NCBI GenBank assembly: GCA_030141605.1
Contig: JAQGDQ010000381.1
Location: 159,711 to 223,710, forward strand
Length of the DNA stretch: 64,000 nucleotides
Direction of reading: 5' to 3'
Source of the DNA: Tubiluchus corallicola
Taxonomy: Eukaryota; Priapulida; Priapulimorpha; Priapulimorphida; Tubiluchidae
Every line of letters begins with the position of its first letter. Within the stretch, counting starts at the first letter, position 1. The notes beneath the pieces are model-generated. The model was not told the origin of the DNA. It did not search any database and saw nothing but the letters and a program-made list of their open reading frames with translations. Shown piece after piece: positions 11,848-24,700 of this stretch. Both the position numbers and the translations under genes were made by a program.

Positions 11848-11853
11848 AATAAA
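11848..11853 (+). terminator. Candidate CNOT11 polyadenylation signal
   Basis: AATAAA about 350 nt after the CNOT11 stop codon. It is the first canonical hexamer on this strand that I found after the stop. Position supports it; cleavage site not determined. Confidence 0.5.
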
Positions 11854-12033
11854 GGAAACTCAACAGCTGAGTGCCGGATAGCTGGCTTACAGGTGAAGCA
11901 ATGAAGTACTTCTTACGTAGAATAATATTTTCCTGCATTTATTGACCAGTGATTATGTGTAAACAACGTGGCTGGTGATGACATGATTATACTGTGTATT
12001 TATGTCACAAACTGTTTCATTTATTGCTTCAAG

Positions 12034-12780
12034 TACAGTAAACTACGTTCCACTCGAACACGTTGGAGCCGCAAAATCTTTGTAGTTATGCGAAAGCTGG
12101 AGTTAGACAATGTTCATAAGAAAACAAGACTGAGTCACTCATCAACTTTGGACACACTAGTAACACTACAGCCTGTGAAAATGACAAACTGAACCTTTAA
12201 TCAAACAATTCAGGACGGGAACATTTGTTTGAGTTATTCGAGGGTACGAGTTAGACAACATTCGTAAGAAAACAATATTGAGTTACTCATCAATGTCAGA
12301 CAATACACTAGTAACACTGCAGCTTGTGAAAAAGACAAACTGAACCTTTAATCAAATATCAAACAACATTTTTTATGAATAATCAAAAGTAAAATGACTG
12401 GTCCACCTCTATTGTAAGTCTGAGTAGCATGGTTAATACAATTTGGTAATAATAATATTGTGATCTACATTAAATCATGTTAAGCCATGTTGTGTTCAGC
12501 GTTCTGCTAGGGTAATACAAGAAATCTTAGCATTTTTGCAGAAACTAGCAGTTAACATCGTAATGTGGTGCACACTTTCACGTAGGATTTCTCACTTGGG
12601 AAGTTGTTTGAGATGGGCATACTACTTTCAATCAGATTCTTCGGTTTGAGTTACGCGATAATTCGAGTTACAGATTTCCAGTTATGCAATGTTTGGTAAA
12701 GAGAAAAATGAAAGGGAAAATCCGTTCCAGGAGATCTGTTCGAGATTCCCAAGAATTCGAGTTAAACATAGTTTACTGTA
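12034..12780. mobile_element. Pogo-like MITE, family A, copy 2
   Basis: TACAGTAAACTACG at left, CATAGTTTACTGTA at right, flanking TA dinucleotides. 747 bp. Interior shared with copies at 1-496 and 24831-25569. No transposase ORF. It lies between CNOT11 and ZXDC; 12780-13150 beyond it holds nothing recognisable. Confidence 0.75.
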
Positions 12781-13154
12781 TTTAAACGTTCAATTTTCCG
12801 ACATGTTGTACTCGCTGCAGACATTTCAAAATCTTGGCTAGTGTAATTAAGCAATACTTTACACATCATTCCCGTATTTGTTTGTTTGTACAGAAATGTT
12901 AATAAAAATCTAAACACTCAATCAGTAACAGATCTTGAATGAATTATGATTTATACTGGCAGTGAAATTACGATCAGAGATGTAACTTGTAGTTTTAGCA
13001 GTTAAATGCAACAATGATGTTTCTTGCTTTGACAAATTCATTAGAATCTGAATTATTAACAAATGAATTAGGAATTTTGTTCACGGTACAGGGTGGTACT
13101 TATGTAAGTTTTTGCTTATAGAGTACAAAACCTACAAGTATCAGTACAGAAAAA

Positions 13155-13160
13155 TTTATT
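13155..13160 (-). terminator. Candidate ZXDC polyadenylation signal
   Basis: First AATAAA I find on the minus strand after the ZXDC stop, about 2.3 kb downstream and just past the 39-bp array. If used, the whole array lies in the 3'UTR. Nearer variant hexamers (for example TATAAA near 15415) are an alternative. Confidence 0.3.
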
Positions 13161-13261
13161 ACATCAACATACAGTCCAACAATAGTGAATTTTGCATTCA
13201 AGATTTTGCATGGAGGCCTCTCGTGTCTTGCAAAGTGTGCAATTTGAACGCACGACTGAAG

Positions 13262-15195
13262 TAGTATGTTCCATATCGTTACTCATTGTTTCCGTACAGT
13301 TATATTGTTCCGTACCATTACTCATTGTTTCCGTACAGTTATATTGTTTCATACCGTTACTCAATGTTTCTGTACAGTTATATTGTTTCGTACCGTTACT
13401 CATTGTTTGTGTACAGTTGTATTGTTCCGTACCATTACTCATTGTTTCTGTACAGTTATATTGTTCCGTACCGTTACTCATTGTTTCTGTACAGTTATAT
13501 TCTTCCGTACCGTTACTCATTGTTTCTGTACAGTTATACTGTTCTGTACCGTTACTCGTTTCTGTACAGTTATATTGTTCTGTACCGTTACTCATTGTTT
13601 CTGTACAGTTATATTGTTTCGTACCGTTACTCAATGTTTCTGTACAGTTATATTGTTCTGTACCGTTACTCATTGTTTCTGTACAGTTATATTGTTCTGT
13701 ACCGTTACTCATTGTTTCTGTACAGTTATATTGTTTCGTACCATTACTCATTGTTTCTGTACAGTTATATTGTTTCGTACCGTTACTCAATGTTTCTGTA
13801 CAGTTATATTGTTCTGTACCGTTACTCATTGTTTCTGTACAGTTATATTGTTCCGTACCGTTACTCAATGTTTCTGTACAGTTATATTGTTCTGTACCGT
13901 TACTCAATGTTTCTGTACAGTTATATTGTTCTGTACCGTTACTCATTGTTTCTGTACAGTTATATTGTTTCGTACCATTACTCATTGTTTCTGTACAGTT
14001 ATATTCTTTCGTACCGTTACTCATTGTTTCTGTACAGTTATACTGTTCTGTACCGTTACTCGTTTCTGTACAGTTATATTGTTCTGTACCGTTAGTCATT
14101 GTTTCTGTACAGTTATATTGTTTCGTACCGTTACTCAATGTTTCTGTACAGTTATATTGTTCTGTACCGTTACTCATTGTTTCTGTACAGTTATATTGTT
14201 CCGTACCGTTACTCAATGTTTCTGTACAGTTATATTGTTCTGTACCGTTACTCATTGTTTCTGTACAGTTATATTGTTCCGTACCGTTACTCAATGTTTC
14301 TGTACAGTTATATTGTTCTGTACCGTTACTCAATGTTTCTGTACAGTTATATTGTTCTGTACCGTTACTCATTGTTTCTGTACAGTTATATTGTTTCGTA
14401 CCATTACTCATTGTTTCTGTACAGTTATATTCTTTCGTACCGTTACTCATTGTTTCTGTACAGTTATACTGTTCTGTACCGTTACTCGTTTCTGTACAGT
14501 TATATTGTTCTGTACCGTTACTCATTGTTTCTGTACAGTTATATTGTTTCGTACCGTTACTCAATGTTTCTGTACAGTTATATTGTTCTGTACCGTTACT
14601 CATTGTTTCTCTACAGTTATATTGTTCTGTACCGTTACTCATTGTTTCTGTACAGTTATATTGTTTCGTACCATTACTCATTGTTTCTGTACAGTTATAT
14701 TCTTTCGTACCGTTACTCATTGTTTCTGTACAGTTATACTGTTCTGTACCGTTACTCGTTTCTGTACAGTTATATTGTTCTGTACCGTTACTCAATGTTT
14801 CTGTACAGTTATATTGTTCTGTACCGTTACTCATTGTTTCTGTACAGTTATATTGTTCCGTACCGTTACTCAATGTTTCTGTACAGTTATATTGTTTCGT
14901 ACCATTACTCATTGTTTCTGTACAGTTATATTGTTCTGTACCGTTACTCATTGTTTCTGTACAGTTATATTGTTTCGTACCATTACTCATTGTTTCTGTA
15001 CAGTTATATTGTTTCGTACCGCTACTCATTGTTTCTGTACAGTTATATTGTTCCGCACCGTTACTCATTGTTTCTGTACAGTTATATTGTTTCGTACCGC
15101 TACTCATTGTTTCTGTACAGTTATATTGTTCCGCACCGTTACTCATTGTTTCTGTACAGTTATATTGTTCCGTACTGTTACTCATTGTTTCTACA
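13262..15195. repeat. 39-bp tandem array, about 49 units, 3' of ZXDC
   Basis: Plus-strand unit core TTACTCATTGTTTCTGTACA and GTTATATTGTTCCGTACC. A 36-bp variant (CTCGTTTCTG) and a TATTCTTTCG variant occur together at four places, showing higher-order duplication. Every length change is a multiple of three, so frames stay open on both strands (682, 675 and 701 codons); the minus frame reads ETMSNGTEQYNCT. Confidence 0.9.
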
Positions 15196-15476
15196 ATAAT
15201 ATCATTTCTGCTTGCATTTGTCAAATTCTTTCTAAAATGATCATGCTGTATTATAAGCTCAAAAAACAATATTCTACGAATAAAAACCTATGATTTAAAT
15301 CATACATAAAATGTATTATACATTTTTAACATTAGTAAAAACTGCACAATTTTTACAAAAATGTAATGCATTTCTATATTACAATATAATAAATAAATTA
15401 AAGTACTTGCCTTTTATAATATTATCCGTAATACAAGCGCTATGTCCTTAGGATCTAATGTCGTTACAAAGAATAA

Positions 15477-15755
15477 TTATTCCAAATCTTGTAAGTTTAT
15501 CGTCGAATTTGAAAATGCTAAATTACTTTCACTGGAGTCTTGTAAGAGCACGTGTAGAGCTAACTCCTGTCCGGGATGACTAGAGGTCGAACTAGGATGA
15601 CTCTTAGCACCTCTTTCAACGTCTGCACCGAGGGGGTGCCTGATGTTCGGAGTCAATACTAACGGAGAACCTAGTAAATCGGCACCAAGCGGTTGTGAAG
15701 TGTTCAGCAGACATTCTATGTCCGTTTCTGATGTGGTCACTGGTGGTGGGTCGTC
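15477..15755 (-). CDS. ZXDC: ZXDC exon 11 (C-terminus)
   Basis: Acceptor TTCATCTTTTAG, 92 codons plus TAA. The C-terminus SNSTINLQDLE closely matches the conserved ZXDC ending, which confirms the gene's 3' limit. Confidence 0.93.
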   Translation of the reverse strand, partial: DDPPPVTTSETDIECLLNTSQPLGADLLGSPLVLTPNIRHPLGADVERGAKSHPSSTSSHPGQELALHVLLQDSSESNLAFSNSTINLQDLE

Positions 15756-18700
15756 CTAAAAGATGAAGAAGACAAAATCTTTTCACAGTTTTGCTTTGCA
15801 CACTCGCATTTGCTATAGGTCAAAAGATTAAGTATACCACAGCAATGCATCTTGACAACAACCATCACGTGATATGTGCATAAAGCAAAGTCGTCTGCCA
15901 CAACAGTTTAGTAAAGTCAGTTGTTTTACGTGGACTTTACTTAATTATGCATTAGTCTGTGCATAGAGTGATTTACTAGCAGGATCTTGCTTGGGAACAA
16001 GAAAAAATGAAATAGGTAAGGTTCTAGCTAGCTGTTAAAACTGTAACTATTACAATAGCATAGGCTGCGAGGCGTTGTCAAGTGTACACAGATGTGTTGT
16101 TCGGTACAATTAACCTTTGACATTTTCACGATCATCATCAATCGCTGGAACTGTGGAAAGACTTATTTTTGCAAAATTGGTTTATGACCGACAGCAAGCG
16201 TAACATCAAGTTGCTATCGACTAGAGATATTTACCGGGTATTTAGCAATCGAAGCTATATGATTAGCGAAGTTAAGCAATGCTAAACCAGATTAGTAAAT
16301 TGTTTAGTGACTGGCAGATTCATTGCTACTTTTAGGCAGAGTTTTGTCTACCATACAGCTCTTAAGTTTTTATCTTGTGAAATGAAAATGTAAACACATC
16401 CAAATATGGCCGAAGCGCCTCTGCTAATCCAGTGCCTCATCTTAACTGGTTGTTCTTGATAAAGAAATATGTTCTGGACCTGCAAACGTTGAGTAAACCT
16501 GGCATTGAGTGAAAGAGCCCAGGTTTCTCAGTTGCAGTTTTACAAAAAAAAACACTAAAACAATGCGGCGATCGGGGATGTTACCGCAACCGAAATTTAT
16601 CAAACACACGAAACCGATACTGAAACAAAACCAAACAGAAACATTTTTGCAAAACCAACTACAGTCTAGCCTCGTTATGCCGCCAAACTCGTCTCTCGCC
16701 ATAGAAAGTACCAGGACGGATTTCCTGCTTTGATATTTACCTCGTTAAGTCGCCACCCTCGCTTCTCGCCCCCGCCACGTCATGCTAGGATGAGTGCTTA
16801 TGTAAACTATATTCGTTATGTCGCCAAACAGACAAACTCAGAGGTGAATCGATCAATACATATACCGCGTGTCGATCAATATATCCGCGGTATGTAGACA
16901 ATGCTGCTGTACTCGATAGACAGACATAATTAATCTAGTGTGTGTCTCACCAGGATTAGATTAGGATTGCTGTGGTTGGTTAATGTGCAGAGAAACTAAA
17001 GCGTCATCGATATCCTTACTCTATAACACCAAAGCTGCATTTAAGTTTGAGTTTCCACAAAGTGTAATATTCCCGTTATCTCGCCATACTCGCCTCTCGC
17101 CAAAAATTTGCCCTAGATGGACAGTGGTGAGATAACGAGACTAGACTGTATTATTAAAACCGAAAAAAGAAAATTCTAAAATAATTATGCAAAATATTTT
17201 GTTTTTTTTTGTTAGCTTGCTTTTATTTGCCGTGATGCAAAAATACTGGTACAAAATTCTAGTGCAAACACAAGGAGGTTCCATAGAATAGAACTTCAAA
17301 TTTGATGGAGTGGGTCACCTAAGATAAATTAATGTGTTACAATGTTTTTAGATTCAAGTATCTTTAATGATCAATGTTTAAAGATCATAATGCTTCATTA
17401 AAATAAACAAATTTTATTTCGTAGATATTCAGGGATGAGAATGACAGATTGTAAAAAACTCCAAAACAGGCCGGGGGTTTGGGTCCCGCGTAGGCAGCAA
17501 CAAATTGCAATTTTGTGACCATAGAGAGCCTCTAAGTGGACTTAAAATATCAGTTACCTTGTTTCATGCATAATTTAAAATACCCAACTATCAAGGATAC
17601 ATGATACCTAACTGCCACAAAAACGCCTAAGTACTGGCCCCTCCTATGCAAAAGTATATAAAAACTGTCTGCAATTGACTCAAATAACTCCGCACAATTG
17701 ATTCTATATTTTGATACATAGAGATATACACGTGTTTATACTGATGTACGTGTTGTAAACAAAGCGACGGCCTGCCAACTAGCGGTCAGTTTGTGAAATA
17801 ATGTACTCGGTCCGTAAAAATTTTTTCAATGAATTTACGCGATTTACAAAAATGGCACTACTGGTCTTCCAAAAACTCGGAATTCCGCGTATCCGCGGAA
17901 AATTCTCATCCCTGGATATTCGGTTGCCTATATTTGATAAACTATAAAAATAAATGTTATTTTGATAAATAAATTCAAATGTAGTTTGATATTTCGGCCT
18001 GGACACCCTAAAACTTCACACACAGTCGTCATCACTAAAGATATGCCACATTGCCGGTAAAAGCACGTCGTCACAAACTGTTGCGTACACAAAACTTTTG
18101 CTTTACTTGAAGCAATTAACTCAAGATTTCTTAGCGTTTTTTGACATTTAGGAGAAAAGAAAAAGGAAATTGGATAAAAACTAGTAAAATTTGTGAAAAA
18201 TGCAACGGAAATAACGGCTACGAAGCTTAATAAACTTCGCGGAAACTGAAACTTAAGAAAAAGTGCAAATTATCGGCAAACCGAAGCAAAAATTTCATTT
18301 CGGTAACATCTCTTGTGGCGGTCTTCGTACTCAGTTTTCTTACCCGTAGATACCAAGCTTACCTGCATTAGCTATGCCAAGCTTACCTGCATTAGCTATA
18401 CCAAGCTTACCTGCATTAGCTATGCCAAGCTTACCTGCATTAGCTATGCCAAGCTTACCTGCATTAGCTATGCCAAGCTTACCTGCATTAGCTATGCCAA
18501 GCTTACCTGCATTAGCTATGCCAAGCTTACCTGCATTAGCTATGCCAAGCTTACCTGCATTAGCTATGCCAAGCTTACCTGCATTAGCTATGCCAAGCTT
18601 ACCTGCTTTAGCTATGCCAAGCTTACCTACATTAAGCTATGCCAAACTTACCTGCATTAGCTGAGTTTCAAAGCTGAGAGTCGGCGGAGGTAAAACTATA

Positions 18701-21700
18701 TCTCTCGGTTCAAAATCGCTGCTTTCCTTAGTGGTGGCAGTCCCTTGTTTCTTGCGTTTACGTGTTCTGTCGTTCATTAATCTCTGCGCCATGCTGTCCG
18801 TCCGAGCGGAACCTTTACGATCCTCACCCGTGTCTTCTGCAGTTTCTAAACGCACAAAGTAATTTAACCGTTGTGAAAAAATATGTTTGAAACGGAAATT
18901 GAATACATGAAAGAGCCCCAGCTTCATGGAATCAACATTGAGCGATGATCGTTTCAGCTGCTGAAGCCATTATCAAACTATAAATGAAGCCAAAGAGAAT
19001 GATAAATAATACATTAATGATACAAAGGCACAAACTCCAAAACAACAAGTCTAGTAGCCGAAATTATCATCGCTCAATAAACATGGTGAAAATGCTAATT
19101 CTTATTACAAACAAGAAGCCATTTAATAAAGGCGTGCAGACTTACAAGAGGACATTAATGGAAAGTTTATTTTGACCTCGTGACCTTAACCTTTGAGCCA
19201 AAAAAACTAAATGATTTCCACATCTTGCTCGGATAATAAGTTAGGGTGTTACAGCTTCATCCGTTTTCATTTTATTGACACTTTGACCTTGACCTTAACC
19301 TTTGAGCCAAAAAAACTAAATGATTTCCACATCTTGCTCAGATAATAAGTTAGGGTGTTACAGCTTCATCCGTTTTCATTTTATTGACACTTTGACCTTG
19401 ACTTGTGACCTTTTGTACCAAAAGGCAGTGAGTTTCTAGATCTTGTCAATTCCCCTGTGCCAAATTTATCACTTTTATTGACACGTTGACCTTGACCTTG
19501 TGACCTTTTGTACCAAAAAGCAGAGAGTTTCTAGATCTTGTCAATTCCCCTGTGCCAAATTTAGCGCTTTTATTGACACTTTGACCTTGATCTTATGACC
19601 TTTTGTACCAAAAGGCAGTGAGTTTCTAGATCTTGTCAATTCCCCTGTGCCAAATTTAGCGCTTTTATTGACACTTTGACCTTGACTTTGTGACCTTTTG
19701 TACCAAAAAGCAGGGAGTTTCTAGATCTTGTCAATTCCCCTGTGCCAAATTTAGCACTTTTATTGACACTTTGACCTTGACCTTGTGACCTTTTGCATCA
19801 AAAGGCAGTGAGTTTCTAGATCTTGTCAATTCCCCTGTGCCAAATTTAGTGCTTTTATTGACACTTTGACCTTGACCTTGTGACCTTTTGTACCAAAAGG
19901 CAGTGAGTTTCTAGATCTTGTCAATTCCCCTGTGCCAAATTTAGCACTTTTATTGACACTTTGACCTTGACCTTGTGACCTTTTGTATCAAAAGGCAGTG
20001 AGTTTCTAGATCTTGTCAATTCCCCTGTGCCAAATTTAGTGCTTTTATTGACACTTTGACCTTGACCTTGTGACCTTTTGTACCAAAAAGCAGAGAGTTT
20101 CTAGATCTTGTCAATTCCCCTGTGCCAAATTTAGCGCTTTTATTGACACTTTGACCTTGATCTTATGACCTTTTGAACCAAAAGGCAGTGAGTTTCTAGA
20201 TCTTGTCAATTCCCCTGTGCCAAATTTAGCGCTTTTATTGACACTTTGACCTTGACTTTGTGACCTTTTGTACCAAAAAGCAGGGAGTTTCTAGATCTTG
20301 TCAATTCCCCTGTGCCAAATTTAGCACTTTTATTGACACTTTGACCTTGATCTTGTGACCTTTTGTATCAAAAGGCAGTGAGTTTCTAGATCTTGTCAAT
20401 TCCCCTGTGCCAAATTTAGCACTTTTATTGACACTTTGACCTTGACCTTTTGTACCAAAAGGCAGTGAGTTTCTAGATCTTGTCAATTCCCCTGTGCCAA
20501 ATTTAGCGCTTTTATTGACACTTTGACCTTGACCTTGTGACCTTTTGTACCAAAAGGCAGTGAGTTTCTAGACTTAGCCAAATCTGTGTCAAATTTAGCG
20601 CTTTTAGCTTCGTCTATTTGACTTTAGATGCATTTTTTGACCCTGACTTTCGACCCTTTCAACAAATTATAATTAATTATAATTAATTTGAACATAATGC
20701 CAAAGTCGCTGCAACACAAACTTTTTCTCCGTCCCAAAGTTGGCGGTACAAAGAGATTTAACCGTACATTCTATTTTACGAAATCTCACCTATTTCAGTA
20801 AATGCAGCTGCTTGATCGATGCCAGTAAATGTTGAATCGACTAGATCTGCAGGTAGTATGAACTGCGTCACCACGTTGCTCCCCACGTGTTGATTAATTA
20901 CTGACTCCGTGTTTACGTGCAGTACCGACGGAAGCATCTGATCGTTTGCTGTGAAGCAAAAGGAAAATCAATTCTTTTCTCCACCGTAATTAACAGCGAC
21001 ACAACAGCTTTTTCCTTAAAAAGTACGATGGTTTTTGTAAAACACTCCACTTTTGGATTAAGGTAGATTGGGATCGGCTCTTCAACTCCTTCAGAACTGC
21101 ACCATTCAAAATACGTCTTATAAGACCAATGACTTTTCTGCTACTGTATGAGCACAGACATAACTAAATGAATATAAATTAGGAACTGTTCTATTCAGGA
21201 GAATCTTGGCTATCCAATGATGCTATTTGTTTAAACGTTTATAAGTGATTTAATTGGATAAAATTAAGAAAAACACGCCCTTTTCACACACTCCAACTTA
21301 GCCTATCGAGTAGCTTAGTCTGGTGTGCACTTGCGTGATCGTACACACTATTTTATTGACCACCTGCTTGCTACAGCACAAAAGAATTGTCTGCTGTACA
21401 GAGTTCCAGGAAATACCAACCAACCACTCAAGGAGAAATTAAGGTGGTTTTATCTTTTAACAGGAATTCCTCCTTAAAAATAGAGTAGACTTGAGTCCAA
21501 AGTTTACCAGTGTTGTGTCTGGATAGATGAAATTTTCTGCATTAGCCGGTTTCACACAAGTGATACTGTACATTGTTACAGTGCAAACACTGCAGTTACT
21601 GAAAGATTTTTCAATTTATTTCATTAAAAATTGATTTTTAATTTGTCTAATGTAAGCAAATGCATTTCATATATAATTTTGCATGAAAATTGTGTGAGGA

Positions 21701-24700
21701 GTAGAAACCTACAAAAATTATCAAATATAATTTAATCATTGCTTTAGTGAGCAAAAATCATTGCAAAATTCAGCAAACTCTTACGCTCCTGAAAGAGTTA
21801 AATGTTACAGCAAAAAACTACACATTTTATTTTTGTGTATTGTAGCCTGGATGGCAGGGATTATTATCACATACATTTTATTTATCAAATAACTTTTTGT
21901 AGTGAATCAGTCATAAAAGTGAAACTTGGTTTTTCTTAATTTAAAATTTCCATTTACAATTATGAATGCAGTAAAATATCTGGTAGGCGAGAAACATGGA
22001 AAAACTAAAGTTTGTCGGTATCATGAAGTTTCTTTCATCAGAGCTGACATTTTCGACACTTAAAGCCGGGTCCAACGCAACGTGGGTACATGTGGCAGGA
22101 CGGGAACATTTCCAAATGAGACAAACAGCCAGAATCACTAAGGTGAATGAAACCTCCCCCGAGTAAGCAGGAGCACAGCAACATCTAACAATGTTCTAGG
22201 CTGACAGACTGTAACATGGATTTATGGTTGCTTATATATGAACTGCTGAACACAATTACTTGTGCTGTGTTAGCAACACTAATAGTTGCATGGCACTTAT
22301 ATCTAGGCAAGTTGCGCAACTGTTTGTGGCGTACGTTTTATTTGTTAATCATACTTTTTTGTTATGTCATATAAAAAATGACGCAGTAACCATTTGTGGT
22401 GTGTTACAAAACACGTGCTTTGCATGAATATAAAAGGATGCACATTTGTTATTCCTTTTACATTCGTTCTTTGCATGAATATAAAAGGAATAACAATCTG
22501 GTGCCATAGGCTACAGCTTAGTTAGCCTACCGGTAAGTAGTGCACTCGGTGTTCACTCATCAGTAATTTGAATGACAAGTAATAGCTGTGTTCGTTCTGA
22601 CAGCACTACATACAAAAGCAAACCTCCTAGTTTTAGTCTTCAGATTTGTGCGTAAAGAACAAAACTTATCCCAGAATTCATCGACACGTTTACTACGTAA
22701 GTGCAAACATTGTTTTAAATCGATTTTTTACCTTATGTTTGTATTACTCACATTGCTCACGGTATTACTCACATTGCTCACAGTAATACTCACATTGCTC
22801 ACACTATTATTCACATTGCTCACAGTATTACTCACATTGCTCACGGTATTACTCACATTGCTCACACTATTACTCACATTGCTCACAGTATTACTCACAT
22901 TGCTCACAGTATTTACTCACATTGCTCGGAAATTTGCATAAACTCATTCGGGTTAGTGACTGCAGTGCTGCCCTCTGCAGCCGAAAATACCACATTTTCA
23001 TTCTTTATGCTCAGACATGTCTGTTCGGCTTCGTCGATGACGTACGAGTCTCCGCTGTTGGGTTTATCGGTCGTTTCTTCGTAGAATACCAACGTCTCGC
23101 AGTCTATTTTACTCGTGTCTGTTGTAAATTTAAAATGAATGCTTACAACATTATAAGAAACAAAATCAATGCTAATACAACTGTGACTAAGTACGTTTCA
23201 TTTTACATCTAAACTCAATACAGTGAGTCCTCGTTTAACGACTACCCGTTTAGCGACGTTTCGTTTTAACGACGTTAAAGATCTGACACCTTTTTTCACT
23301 TAACGACGCACGTTTCATTTTAAAGAATCATTTTAGTAATTTTACATCTAAACTCAATACAGTGAGTCCTCGTTTAACGAGTACCTCGTTTAGCGACGTT
23401 TCATTTTAACAACGTTAAAGATCTGACACCTTTTTTCACTTAACGACGCACATTTCATTTTAAAGATTCATTTTAGTAATTTTACATCTAAACTCAATAC
23501 AGTGAGTTCTCGTTTAACGACTACCTCGTTTAGCGACGTTTCGTTTTAACGACGTTAAAGATCTGACACCTTTTTTCACTTAACGATGCACATTTCATTT
23601 TAACTTTTTTTTTACTTTGCTCAACTGTTTTACCTAATTGGAAACCTGCATTAAAAGAGTGCATATTGCATCATTCTGTTTCAAAAATGCACTAGTAATG
23701 TACACACTGCAACTATTGTACAAGTACACATGTTTTTGCATCCTGACTGACCACAAAATGCTACCTGTTTGTATGAAGCAAGACCTGGGAGCAAACTTCA
23801 CAGGAAGGAATTTTGCCTGCAACCTGTTGTTATGGCAACCAGACTGGGAGAAAACTTCACGCGAAGGAATTTTGCCTGCAACCTGTTGTTATGGCAACCA
23901 GACTGGGAGCAAACTTCACGCGAAGGAATTTTGCCTGCAACCTGTTGTTATGGCAACCAGACTGGGAGCAAACTTCACATGAAGGAATTTTGCCTGCAAC
24001 CTGTTGTTATGGGAACCAGACTGGGAGCAAACTTCACATGAAGGAATTTTGCCTGCAACCTGTTGTTATGGCAACCAGACTAAATTTCTAGATAAAATTC
24101 CCAAAGTCTTGGCTGTTTTTTCTGCAGTGTTTATTGTTTAACTGCTACCTAAACTTTAAATGCTGCCCAAAATGAAAGAGAAACCTCTAGCTAGGTAAGT
24201 AAAATCTACAAGTGTTTTCAAGCAAGCAGAAAGAAATTAATCAGTAGAAAAATGAGTAAAATGTTTAATTTATATGATTTAATCAGCATTGATATTTGCC
24301 TCTGGAACGTATCCCAATCTTTTACATTATTTTCTATGGAAGTCTTGGCTTCGTTTAACAACGTTTCGCTTAATGTCACGTTTTGTTGTAACGCATTAAC
24401 GTCGTTAAGCGAGGACTTACTGTATATTTTCATAAAAACTTTCATAAAAATTGCGCACAAATAAACAATTAGTATCAGTCTGACTGCTCAATGAACTAAC
24501 ATAACTAACTAAAGCGCTGGCAAACTGCCAAGTTTAGAAACTTGAAGGGAAGAAAAGGAGTTTTAAAGTATATTTACAAAAAACTTTTCTAACTTAAGTT
24601 ACATACTGTTATGCTTGCCTGTTTGAAAGTCATCGCGTGAGTTTAAATTTACAAGTTTTATACAGCGTTACTGTTGACACAAGCTCTTCAAGCAATAAGC

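Noticed and set aside
13164-15293. ORFs of 701 (minus), 682 and 675 (plus) codons
   Set aside because: All derive from one 39-bp array whose unit has no stop in several frames on both strands. No splice, start context or homology supports translation.
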